From Pseudoips prasinana (Eukaryota; Arthropoda; Insecta; Lepidoptera; Nolidae): a stretch of DNA of 64,000 nt. The stretch is taken from assembly GCA_951640165.1 (NCBI GenBank), contig OX621247.1:30044001-30108000 (forward strand), written 5' to 3'. Position 1 is the first letter of the stretch. Each line of letters starts with the position of its first letter. The position numbers were made by a program, and so were the translations under genes. The notes below the pieces were generated by a model. The model had not been told where the DNA came from, did no database searches, and saw only the letters and a program-made list of their open reading frames with translations. Of the stretch, positions 30,885 through 40,090 are shown piece after piece.

Positions 30885-31050
30885 GTGATATGTTAATGCA
30901 ACCATGGATGCCAGAGCAGCGTTTTTCTGTATACTGTGACCATCAAACTGCAATCACCAACCCGTCTGCCAAGCGTCGCGGTAATGATTCATGCCCCCAT
31001 TATTTGGGGAGGCTTTTGTCCAGCAGTGGACGTACGTCATTTAGCTGTCA
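30885..31050 (+). repeat. RTE-type LINE tail repeat, 5'-truncated
   Basis: AGAGCAGCGTTTTTCTGTA, CAAACTGCAATCACCAACCC, ATTATTTGGGGAGGCTTTTG and TCCAGCAGTGGACGTACGTC in order. Confidence 0.75.
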
Positions 31051-31479
31051 AGATGTTGGGTGCCTCTTTTTTAGCAGTAGCCTGTAAAACCACTAATAAT
31101 GAGATGCTGAGTTCAAAGGAAATAGTGTTATTCGGATTTTTTAAATTAGATTTTAGACTTAACATTTATAAAGCAACATGGAATTCAGTTGCATATATTT
31201 ATTAAATATTGCCTTGGGTTGGATATTCCGTTCTTCACAATTCTCTTGAGTTCTAGTTTTATCTGTGACATATCAGTGTTTTTTTTTAAATATTATTAAA
31301 ACAGACTAATTTTAAAATAAACAGGAACTTAATTTTTCAAGAGAATATTATATCAAAGGTGCGTGCGGTGATGTGTGGGGGAACGTGTATGTGAGTGAAA
31401 GTGGTAGTGTAGTGGGATTGATTGTGTGGGCTTTTATTTTTTGTAGGTTTGTATTTTATCTTATTATATTATTGATGGG
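31051..31479. other. Anonymous; G/T-biased strand 31,358-31,436
   Basis: GTGCGTGCGGTGATGTGTGG continues as an almost C-free plus strand for about 80 bp, rich in TG steps. No function can be assigned. Confidence 0.4.
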
Positions 31480-31745
31480 TGGATGCCGGCAATGAAATTC
31501 AACACTTTATTTCATCCCGTGGGGCGCGTTGAAGTCGTCCTGAGGGAATATCTACCAGCGAATGGACAGCAGCGTTCACTGTTAGACAAAGATTTCACCA
31601 AAAATTTCTACAATAAAGTATCATTACACTGGGGCGATGGGTTGGCGATCGTAATATGACGGTCATAGTACACAGAGAGCTGACCGTTTACAGTGAGATA
31701 TTTCCTCGGGGTGACTTCTACGCCTCCCACAGGATAAGATAGTTA
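31480..31745. repeat. Inverted pair of RTE tail fragments
   Basis: Plus-oriented TTTCATCCCGTGGGGCGCGT to AATGGACAGCAGCGTTCACT (31,498-31,575) faces a minus-oriented copy (31,625-31,745; GATGGGTTGGCGATCGTAAT, CTCCCACAGGATAAGATA). Confidence 0.65.
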
Positions 31746-32205
31746 TATCCTGGGACGTTATTTACACACGGCCGTCTGATCCCAAACTAAGCAAAGCTTG
31801 TACTATGGAAATCAGATAATTGATACATATTATACTACTTTGCTTTTGTAAATACATACTTATATAGATAATCATAGAACAGACATGTTCATGCACACAA
31901 ATATCTGTCCTGGGGCTCTACCGGCTAAGTCGCCAACATCGATTTCTTAAATGGCGTTCAAATAAATAAAGGTTAAAAATGACTTAATCAATCGTTAAAT
32001 CGGCTTCCATGAGCACATGTGACGTCATAAATGGTCCGCAATCGATTGACAACGTTAAAGCCGATTTAAAGATTGACTAAGTCATTTTTAACCTTTATTT
32101 ATTTGAACGCCATTTAAGAAATCGATGTTCGGTGACTTAGCCGGTAGAGCCCCTGGGTGGGAATTGAACCCAAGCAAGCGTCTACCAACTTTGCCAACCA
32201 AGATG
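31746..32205 (-). repeat. SINE family B interrupted by a MITE
   Basis: Body TATCCTGGGACGTTATTTAC, AAACTAAGCAAAGCTTGTAC and ACAAATATCTGTCCTG up to 31,912, then CTGGGTGGGAATTGAACCCA after 32,152. The interruption is exactly the 31,913-32,152 MITE. Confidence 0.85.
31913..32152. mobile_element. 240 bp MITE, GGGCTCTACCGG family (most complete copy)
   Basis: Termini GGGCTCTACCGGCTAAGTCG and its inverted partner TGACTTAGCCGGTAGAGCCC. The inverted repeat extends ~95 bp inward through GGCGTTCAAATAAATAAAGG. CTG lies on both sides (31,910-31,912 and 32,153-32,155), and removing the MITE plus one CTG restores CTGTCCTGGGTGGGAA of SINE B. It has no coding capacity. The 3 bp duplication recalls PIF/Harbinger-mobilised MITEs, but I cannot assign the superfamily. 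Confidence 0.88.
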
Positions 32206-32264
32206 TCGTGGTGATATAGAATATTAATTTATTAGATTCGATTAAGCCTTCAAATTCATCATCA

Positions 32265-32815
32265 TCATCATATCAGCAGATCAGACGTCCACTGCTGGAC
32301 AAAGGCCTCCCCCAAAGATCTCCACAATTGCCGGTCTGGCGCTATTCGCATCCAGCTGTTTCCAGCGACCCGCACAAGATCATCGGTCCATCTTGTAGTG
32401 GGCCTGCCCACGCTGCGTCTTCCGGTTCGTGGTCGCCACTCAAGAACCTTTCTGCCCAAACGGCCATCGGTTCTACGAGCTATGGGCCCCGCCCACTGCC
32501 ACTTCAGTTTTACAATTCTTCGGGCTATGTCGGTGACTTTGTTCGCCTGCGGATTTCGACATTTCTGATACGATCCCGCAGGGAAACTCCGAGCATAGCC
32601 CTCTCCATTGCTCTTTGGGTGACCTTGAGCCTTCTAATAAAGCCCATAGTGAGCGACCACGTCTCTGTTCCGTATGTCATCACTGGCAACACACACTGGT
32701 CGAAGACTTTCGACTTGAGACACTGCGGTATTTTAGACGAGAAGATGTTACTCAGCTTCCCGAACGCTGCCCAGCCGAGTTGGATTCTACGATTGAAACG
32801 AGCCTTCAAATTAGA
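32265..32815 (-). pseudogene. RTE-clade LINE ORF2 C-terminus, frameshifted
   Basis: Minus strand 32,809 downward reads CVLPVMTYGTETWSLTMGFI, AMERAMLGVSLRDRIRNVEI and RRRTK. It then loses one base near 32,543 (compare 26,170, where CGAACCAAAG is intact), and the protein continues in another frame as VLEWRPRTGRRSVGRPTTRW ... FVQQWTSDLLI. A (GATGAT)n tail lies at 32,258-32,275. This is the best-preserved RTE end in the window, lacking the reverse transcriptase palm and endonuclease. Confidence 0.88.
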
Positions 32816-33227
32816 AATGAATTATTGACAGTTAATTCGGAATTATTACATATACTGTAGGTTTTTTATTGAACAATGATATCAAAAATTAAATATCATG
32901 CCTAGTCATATGCTATTCTTAAGCCAGAAGTTGCAGTATTCACGTGAAGTAAACTTATTCTCTCATGCAAATAGTAATTTGTTAAAATGCTTCGTCACAA
33001 ATTGGTTTCCACATAGTTAAGTATTAACATTACGCTGAATACGGATAATAGTCCAGCCTTCATTCATTAATGAAAAGTCGTCATTGTGCGTTCACGTGTT
33101 TGCGTGACTGTATGTGCCTGGACTGTTGGTTCAGTGTTTGGTGACCCTGATTGCTGAGCCACAGGTCGTGGGTTTGATCCACTCTGGACAAATCTGTTCT
33201 GTATCTAGTTGTAATATATCTATAATA
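32816..33227. other. No recognisable feature
   Basis: AT-rich sequence with a decayed SINE C head near 33,130-33,190 (GGTTCAGTGTTTGGTGACCC, TGGGTTTGATCC). Confidence 0.45.
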
Positions 33228-33290
33228 TACTAGCTGTGCCCCGCGGTGTTACTCGCGTTAAATTTTATAAATTTTCTTTGCTATAAACCT
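33228..33290 (-). mobile_element. Helitron 3' end fragment
   Basis: CTAGCTGTGCCCCGCGGTGT and ACTCGCGTTAAATTTTATAA are the reverse complement of the Lep1 3' end. The 5' part is gone. Confidence 0.7.
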
Positions 33291-33385
33291 CACGGGGCCC
33301 GAGACCTTTCCAACGAATGCAAAACCGTGGAAATCAGGAAGGAAAACCCGACTTATTTTTATATAGTAGACGATATATGTATTTA

Positions 33386-33500
33386 TAATATCCTAGGACA
33401 TTATTCTCATACTGTCATCTGATCTAAAACTAAGCAGAGCTTATGCTACATGTGCTACTTTATTTAAAATAAAGTAGTATATACTTATATAGATAATTAG
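33386..33500 (-). repeat. SINE family B, truncated
   Basis: Only the 3' module is left: ATATCCTAGGACATTATTCT, AAACTAAGCAGAGCTTATGC and TACTTATATAGATAATTAG. Confidence 0.75.
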
Positions 33501-33505
33501 GACTG

Positions 33506-33600
33506 CCTCGTTGGTCTAGCGGTAGCGTGTTCAGCCGCAGAGAACGAGGTCCTGGGTTCAAATCCCGGGTCGGGCAAAAAGTGATTTTGGGACTTTTCTG
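33506..33600 (+). repeat. SINE family E head
   Basis: GCCTCGTTGGTCTAGCGGTA gives an A-box-like segment and GGTTCAAATCCCGG a B-box. The tRNA cloverleaf is imperfect (the acceptor stem mismatches), and AAAAGTGATTTTGGGACTTT follows as in other SINE E copies, so this is not a tRNA gene. Confidence 0.8.
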
Positions 33601-33749
33601 TAAAAAAGAAAAATTTCTCTAAAGAAAGAAGAAGTCTATAAAGTAATTTTCAACAATTATATGCATACCTTAATCTGTATGATTACTAACACATAATATA
33701 AGTTAACTAAATAATTTATTAATAATTAATTTATTGTAATTGTACTGCT

Positions 33750-33905
33750 GGTGGGCCTTATCAGGCGGCTCAAGGTCACCCAAAGAGCAATGGAAAGGGC
33801 TATGCTTGTAGTTTCCCTGCGAGATCGAATCAGAAATATTGAGATCCGCAGGCGAACCAAAGTATCCCACATAGCCGTAAGAATTGCCAAGCTGAAGTGG
33901 CAGTG
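33750..33905 (+). pseudogene. RTE ORF2 fragment
   Basis: LIRRLKVTQRAMERAMLVVS followed by LRDRIRNIEIRRRTKVSHIA and KLKWQ, with both ends cut off. No tail. Confidence 0.8.
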
Positions 33906-33984
33906 CTTATTAATAACATCAAATAAAATAAGAGAGTCCCACCTGTCTGCAAACACCCTCAGGATGTTGGTACTTACAAAAGAA

Positions 33985-34075
33985 AAGTAGTATATGAAGT
34001 ATATCAGTTATCTGGTTTCCATAGTACAAGCTCTGCTTAGTTTGGGATGAATAATGTCCTAGTACATTATTATAT
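33985..34075 (+). repeat. SINE family B, 3' module only
   Basis: AAGAAAAGTAGTATATGAAG, TCAGTTATCTGGTTTCCATA, GTACAAGCTCTGCTTAGTTT, AATAATGTCCTAG. Confidence 0.75.
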
Positions 34076-34079
34076 TATA

Positions 34080-34639
34080 GCAGAGTAAACATCTAGGTTC
34101 TTTGCTTCGTTTGTTCAGTTAATTTTTAAAACTATTCACTAAATTTTCTCCGATTTCATTAGTTAACCGCAGTATACAGACTTTACACTTGCATGCTAAT
34201 AGGAGTGAGTACAAATATCGCTTAAGTAAACAAATTAATATTTTATTATGTTTACTTAACACTTCTATAAGACAATCATATAAAGCAAATTAAATATAAT
34301 TTTCCTCATGCTAATTGAAATAAAAGGTTACAATTTTTATTATTAGTTTCTATAAATGTTTTTAAACTTTCGCGATTTGTACACATTTATTTTATATACT
34401 GTGGACACGGGTCTCAATCGCGATAAAGATATAGGTAAATCATTACCTTGGTTACCATAAGTTTCTATAAGACTAAATATTGTATTAATATCGATAAAAA
34501 TATCAATAGAAGGAGCAATCGGTCGGCATCAGTGATCGGTGAGGTTAAACATCTAGCATGCGGTCAGTCCATAGATGGCAACCTAAGTAGTTTTAAGTCT
34601 GAGTATCTCCATAATTCGGAGAGCATATAAATCTGTTGA
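34080..34639. other. Mostly anonymous; 5S-like SINE trace at 34,525-34,590
   Basis: CAGTGATCGGTGAGGTTAAA followed by GGTCAGTCCATAGATGG is a trace of the 5S-like SINE. The remainder is AT-rich. Confidence 0.45.
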
Positions 34640-34772
34640 TGCATAGGGATTTAATTCAGGATACAGCCGAATTAAATCCCTATATTAAGGGGACTTTACA
34701 AACTCGAACCCAAAACCCGAGTACGCCGAGGAAGTAACGAGGCGACCACCTTAACCACTGAGCCACACACAT
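34640..34772 (-). repeat. SINE family D variant
   Basis: GGCGACCACCTTAACCACTG and AGCCACACACATTAGA on the plus strand form the reversed head; GGGGACTTTACAAACTCGAA belongs to the body. Confidence 0.55.
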
Positions 34773-36304
34773 TAGACAAGTTTTTAAGCCATGCCGGATG
34801 TCTACTGGACGTCTGGAACACCACGACCACCCTGAGACGAATAGTCCGATGAAAGAATGAAAGCCTAAAAAAACTCCGAGTTTTGAATCCCAAATGGGTG
34901 CCCTGTGGCGTATACAAAGTGTTTTAATTTTTTTGCTACATAAACTACTGCCTATACAATAAGTACCATCCTGAGACGAGTTTAAAACCCCAAAGAGTAC
35001 ACGGCTTGACTGCTATTGCATTAAAATTATTCAAGGTTAACTAAACGTCGTTTAAAAATCTACACTAACTACCTATTATATTATTTGCAATAACATTTAT
35101 GCATAAATACTCATAAATAATTAGTGGAGTCCTCATTTCCTTTCATTACGGCAAATGGCACCAAATAGAGTTGCTAATGATAATCGTTTAGCTTCGTAAC
35201 AAAGTCACAAAGCAAATAACTGTAGTAGAAAACTAGTTGTTACAAAACAAGATTTTTTAACACTGCACACATACATTATTTATCTGAATCAGGATGTAAT
35301 GTGTTTAAAATTATAACACATTATATATTCTGTAAAACTGGAGTAGGTACCTACAGCTTGTCGGCAGTACACAATATATTAAATTAAAAAAAATACAAAA
35401 ATATTAGGCAGATAGAGTATCTATCTGTATTGCGCTAGTGTAAGATTCATGGAATTTAAATCATATCTCCTTTGTATGAGCTAGAGTCTATACTAGATTA
35501 AGAACCAATAAACATGTTCATTTGAAAGTTAGACAACAGTAATGTACAAACTAGCTTATTGGGTGGGTTTTAATAAAACTTATACTACATTATTGACCGA
35601 CTAAAAGAAGGATAACAATTCGACCGAGGATTTTTTTTCATGGAATGCAATTTCTCTGTTGTTTTGATATTTATCTTTTGAATCGGTGGGGATTCCTTTC
35701 GAAATGGTCACATATACCTACACACATTTTGTCCTATCGGTTGTCGGAAAGAAACGTTAAAGTTGATTATACTATCAATTATTTTTCAAACAATAATTAT
35801 TAACTATATTTTAATTTAATTCAATGTTTTTTATACGATGTGTAACTGTTGTCATAATTATATCATAATATCTGATAAATTGTTTTGTAAAATTTAAGCG
35901 CATGCTGTGGTCTCCTATAATTGAGGAAGCACAAGGCGTTTAGTTATTGTTATTAATTATATCAACTAAGGTATATTCTTTGTTGGAGATACCAATTAAA
36001 TCAAATAAAAATAAAAGTCCCCATAACATTCATTATAGTAAGCAAGAGAGTCCAATAAAATTCTAAGTTTGTTTGCGGTTTTCCTTCTGTAGGTTACTTA
36101 TTCATGTGACCAAGTAATAGGTGATGTAACCGACAAGTAATGGGAGTTGTCGAGAAAAATCATGTTGCAATATCGTGGTAAGAGTTATGAGATCTCTAGT
36201 AATGTGGTAAACAAGAAATTAGGGCTCGTGCCAGCAAAACTGCAGAAGGAAATTACTACGATTAGTTTTTTTTTGTTTAAATATAAGTTCATAGCCAGAT
36301 CCTC
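34773..36304. other. No recognisable feature
   Basis: 1.5 kb of AT-rich anonymous DNA. No gene or structured repeat seen. Confidence 0.5.
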
Positions 36305-36535
36305 TCGCCCATCCGTAAGTCATTGGCAAGGTTAAGCAAATAGTTCCGTGGTCAGGCCTTAGATGCGTGACCGCCAAAGTTGCATTATTCCTGAGCATCT
36401 CCGTGCTTCGGAGGGCATGTTAAGCTATCGGTCTCAGTTGTAGCCATTAGACAATAGTTGTTAAGCCATTTCAGAAGCCCAATGGGCGGCTTGAACAACT
36501 CTGACACTAATATAACCACTGCCTATACAATAAGT
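36305..36535 (+). repeat. 5S-like SINE, partial
   Basis: CGCCCATCCGTAAGTCATTG, GTGACCGCCAAAGTTGC, GAGCATCTCCGTGCTTCGGA, GGGCATGTTAAGCTATCGGT and ACTCTGACACTAATATAACC in order. Part of the 5S-like core is altered. Confidence 0.65.
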
Positions 36536-36625
36536 AAGTAATTCCTATATCACGGAGTTCTTACAAACATATAATTGACGGACACAAATTACACCTAGAC
36601 AACTTATAGGTCACACAATTTTAGC
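36536..36625 (-). repeat. SINE family D body fragment
   Basis: ACAAACATATAATTGACGGA and CACAAATTACACCTAGACAA are the body of SINE D without a head. Confidence 0.6.
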
Positions 36626-36669
36626 TTAAACTTGTTTAATTTCTCTGTACTATTCTCAAACCGTGCTTG

Positions 36670-36905
36670 ACGCTATTGCTGTTTAGTGACGGCATAGAAT
36701 ATTATCATCCCATCTCATCCCGTGGGGGACGTAGAAATCTTCCAAGGGAATACCTACGAGAGAACGGGCAGCAGCGTTTTTCTGTGAACTATGACCATTA
36801 AACTGTGATCGCCAACCGTTCTGCCAAGCGTGGCGATTATGGCATATCCCCCCATTCTTTGGGGAGGCTTTGTCCAGCTGTGGACGTGCTTTGGCTGACA
36901 AAGTA
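36670..36905 (+). repeat. RTE-type LINE tail repeat
   Basis: GTGACGGCATAGAATATTAT, CATCTCATCCCGTGGGGGAC, AGAGAACGGGCAGCAGCGTT and GCGTGGCGATTATGGCATAT in order. Near-consensus. Confidence 0.85.
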
Positions 36906-36964
36906 GACTGATTGGTCTCCTTGCAGATACTACATAAATACTGCACAAGTGCTTGAGTTAACCA

Positions 36965-37357
36965 AGATGCTTTTTCTCTTTTTTGACATAATTATAGGGC
37001 GATTGGTTTCCACACTTAGCCTCCAGATTGGGTCATTGTGCGTGAACTTAATCGGCTATGCAAACCATTGCAGTTCCATCCAGAAGTCTAAGAGGGCTCA
37101 AAAGCTTGGCTTGAGTACTTCCTGCAGTGTCTTTAGATCGTTGAGGAACTTTGCCCGTTGCAGTGTACCAGTGCATGTGCCGATGTTTCTTCAGATTCAA
37201 TGCATCCTCTGCACAAGGGGCTCATTCTTGAAAAATCATCCTCTCTAGTCCACCCTAAGGTCGTTTGTAAGACGATCTGCATTTGGCAGGCTTGTAGATA
37301 GGAAAATATGCGTTTTTCTGGAGCAGCGAGAAGATGATCTCGGTACAAAACTATCAT
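36965..37357 (-). pseudogene. LINE ORF2 C-terminal Cys/His region (R1/jockey-like)
   Basis: Minus strand frame to 37,133 contains DDFSRMSPLCRGCIESEETS followed by AHALVHC, a CxxC...H...C arrangement. This is typical of the C-terminal zinc-binding region of R1/jockey-group LINE polyproteins. Downstream, text resembling the continuation is out of frame, so it is broken. No catalytic domain is present. Confidence 0.65.
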
Positions 37358-37574
37358 TCAATATAATTACGTTGATGAGAAAATTACGTGCAGTCAGTGC
37401 GCACGACATTTACGCGACAGATTTGCTATGGCAAGACGGAGTGGAAGTTGTCGCCATGACCGAAATCAGTCAGGCAACTCATCACGCAGTTTGATAGATT
37501 TATGTTTGTTATTATTAACACAGACGTTTAATAACTAAATAAAAACATTTATTTATCTAGCGGGTGATATATGT

Positions 37575-37805
37575 ATATGGGTATCATGTCCGCCAAAGTA
37601 CGTCCACTGCTCGAAACCCTCCCGAAAGAATGGGGGATATGCCATAATCGCCAGGCTTGGCAAACGTGTCGGCGATCGCAGTCTGGTGGTAATTAGTTCA
37701 CAGAAAAACGCTGCTGCCCGTTCTCTGGTAGGTATTCCCTCGAATGATTTCCCCCAAGGGATAAGATGGAGTGATGATTGTCTGTGCCGTCACCACGCAG
37801 CATAT
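37575..37805 (-). repeat. RTE-type LINE tail repeat
   Basis: CCGCCAAAGTACGTCCACTG, GATATGCCATAATCGCCAGG, GTCGGCGATCGCAGTCTGGT and CACAGAAAAACGCTGCTGCC, reverse orientation. Confidence 0.8.
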
Positions 37806-37870
37806 ATACATGGTACTGTTTAATAAATAAATATACATAATGGATATTAATAGAAACAAGGAATTAAACG

Positions 37871-38120
37871 GTCACCATAGCCTATTTGGTAGTGCTCTTG
37901 GTGCTGGTGGTCCTGGGTTTGAATCCCGGTAAGTGCAAATATTTGTGTGATGAACACGAATATTTGTTTCTGAGTCATGGATGTTTTCTATGTATTTAAG
38001 TATTTATCTATCTATATAAGTATGTATATCGTCGCCTGGTACCCATAGTACAAGCTTTGCTTAGTTTGGGGCTAGGATGATCTGTGTGACATTGTCCCCA
38101 GATATTATTATTATTATTAT
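37871..38120 (+). repeat. SINE family A
   Basis: GTCACCATAGCCTATTTGGT head with a short deletion, then GGTCCTGGGTTTGAATCCCG, shared module and a (TTA)n tail. Confidence 0.9.
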
Positions 38121-38176
38121 AAACAAAGGATAAAATACTTTATACAGAGGTGAATGCTATTTTATGGTAGTAAGCA

Positions 38177-38460
38177 CAGTAATACCCCGACTTACGTTAC
38201 CTCGTCTTACACGATTTCGGAGATACGCGGTTTTTCTTTTAGATGGCCACGCACGTGAATTCTATCACTCAGCCCTGTTAGTGTTTTACCACTGGTTCGG
38301 TCGGTTTTTCATAAAATTATTATTTTCTTTAAACTTTAATACCAATTAAACATTCGTGATATGTATTTATATGCAAAGTTGAACCCCGACTTACGCAAAT
38401 TCAATTTTTTACACGGTTATCGCTCGGTCCCCCTAACCCCGTAAGTTCGGGGAATCACTG
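38177..38460. mobile_element. 284 bp MITE with CAGTAATACCCCGACTTACG termini (pogo/Tigger-like)
   Basis: CAGTAATACCCCGACTTACG at the left is inverted as CGTAAGTTCGGGGAATCACTG at the right. TA follows on the right side. A CAGT start with a CCCCGA/TACG terminus is reminiscent of pogo/Tigger elements in the Tc1/mariner superfamily. No coding capacity. Confidence 0.7.
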
Positions 38461-38655
38461 TATGTCATTATCAAATATTTACGGTGATCTATTGGCGATC
38501 TAAAACCACCTATGTGGGTCAACATCACACCCATTATGCCTGCCAAAAGACATCCAACTGCTGGAAAAGGCATGGCGGTATCATTTGGGGATTCCTACAG
38601 GAAGATGTCTACGCCAAGGAATGAGATGAGAAGAGATGGTGACATCCATCGAAGT

Positions 38656-38687
38656 CACCAATCAAATGGGGGCTCCATTTGATTGGT
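38656..38687. repeat. Short hairpin
   Basis: CACCAATCAAATGG pairs with CCATTTGATTGGTG around GGGGCT, directly abutting the MITE at 38,687. Confidence 0.75.
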
Positions 38688-38817
38688 GTACGGACGCCAG
38701 CATTTCAAGCTACCCCATCCCCAATTGAAATTGAACCTAATGCTTATGTGATAAAGTTGAAAATCTATAAAAGAAATTCGACAGATTGGGGTAGCTGGAT
38801 GTGCTGGCGTCTCTACA
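38687..38817. mobile_element. 131 bp MITE, sister of 16,104-16,245
   Basis: TGTACGGACGCCAGCATTTC and GGATGTGCTGGCGTCTCTACA termini; the interior AGTTGAAAATCTATAAAAGA is the inverse of the 16,104 copy. Confidence 0.85.
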
Positions 38818-38969
38818 TAAGTACACTAATTATCTTTTAGTATAATTATGCTGTCATTATTTTAGACGTTACGTGACTATAAATAACCACACAAACTCGT
38901 AAATTTATCGGGTAATGATAAAAGCCTATGTAACCTTGCAGGCATTACTGAATTTTGGTATTGTAATTA

Positions 38970-39305
38970 TTTGCGCTGAGCCGCTCATAGCTAAATACTC
39001 TTACCGACCCGTAAGCGATCGGCGAGTTCAAGCAACTAGGCTCGCGGTCAGTCCATAGATGGGTGACCACCAAAGTGGTTTAATTTCTGAGCATCTCCTG
39101 AGTTTGGATGTAATTATCTATATAAGTAATAGACAAAAACAGTAGTAGTTGCAATTTATTTACTTACTTACTTACACCACAAACAAGACCGACGGCACTT
39201 TAAGCCGTCGGTCCTGGTTGTGGTCATTAGACAACAGTCGTTAAGCCATGTCAGAAGCCTGTCAGGCGGCTTGAACGACTCTGACATTAGGGTAACCACT
39301 GCCCT
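38970..39305 (+). repeat. SINE with 5S rRNA-like internal segment (best copy)
   Basis: GATCGGCGAGTTCAAGCAAC and AGTCCATAGATGGGTGACC (39,018-39,068) are co-linear with the box A to box C region of animal 5S rRNA genes (GATCACCGAAATTAAGC..., GTTAGTACTTGGATGGGTGACC). The tail part GTCGGTCCTGGTTGTGGTCA to CTCTGACATTAGGGTAACCA is shared with all copies. An 80 bp insertion (39,110-39,195) splits it. Confidence 0.75.
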
Positions 39306-39390
39306 TGCTACCTACTTGCTTATAGTATAGCAAGTAAGTAACATATATATAAATATATTGCAACTACTAATGTTTTTGTCTATTACTTAC

Positions 39391-39560
39391 TAGCTGTGCC
39401 CCGCGGTTTTACCCGCGTTAAACTTTATAAATTATCACTGGTCCTCGCTCGTAGGTGATAGCGTGATAATATGTAGCCTGTATGTTGACCCGACCTCTTA
39501 TAATTTTAAGTAGATCCATGCAGTACTTTTGAATTTAGCCCGGACATACATACAGACAAA
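39391..39560 (-). mobile_element. Lep1-type Helitron, 3' part
   Basis: CTAGCTGTGCCCCGCGGTTT and TACCCGCGTTAAACTTTATA are the reverse complement of the 3' end; the 5' end is not found. Confidence 0.7.
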
Positions 39561-39677
39561 AATTCTAAAAACTATATTTTTGGCTTCGATATCGATTTTA
39601 GATCACGCCCCAAGTATCCTTTTTAAAAAATATTCTATGTACAGTTTTGACTTTCCTACGATTTTATTACATGTATA

Positions 39678-39780
39678 GACATAGATAATTACATCCAGAC
39701 TCAGGACAAACAGACATGTTCATGCACACAAATATCTGTCCTGGGCAGGAATCGAATCCACCAGCTGTGGCGTGGCAAAC
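39678..39780 (-). repeat. SINE family B head part
   Basis: AATTACATCCAGACTCAGGA, CATGTTCATGCACACAAATA and CTGGGCAGGAATCGAATCCA with a reversed B-box. Confidence 0.75.
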
Positions 39781-40090
39781 AAACTGGCTAGGAAATAGAA
39801 AATAGAATTTAGACTAATCACACCTTTTGGGTCTGCGGTAAAAATTGACAGGCGTTATTGAAGAAGCAGCCGTAAAGTCGGTCAATTTAGCGAACGATTT
39901 TCGTCGGTTAAATACGATTAGACAATCAAATATACAACGAACGTTTACTTTCTAATGCCCCTTTTTCTTCGGCCGTAAACTAGGGCAAGCTATTGTGCCA
40001 GTGAAAATATTCTGATCAGTTTGTGAACGCAAGGCGGCAGTGTTAGAAAATTCGGTATTAAAAAAAGGCAATGTTATTTTTTTTATAATA
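39781..40090. other. No recognisable feature
   Basis: Anonymous DNA up to the TA at the left end of the Tc1-like element. Confidence 0.5.

Noticed and set aside
33506..33578. Possible tRNA gene
   Set aside because: A- and B-box-like words are present, but the acceptor stem does not pair properly and the following sequence is the SINE E body shared by other copies. The same holds for all other tRNA-like heads in the window.
36683..36948. Frames with 'PKNGGICHNRHAWQNGWRSQ'-like text, recurring at 18,346-18,612
   Set aside because: They are antisense translations of the non-coding RTE tail repeat and recur wherever that repeat occurs.
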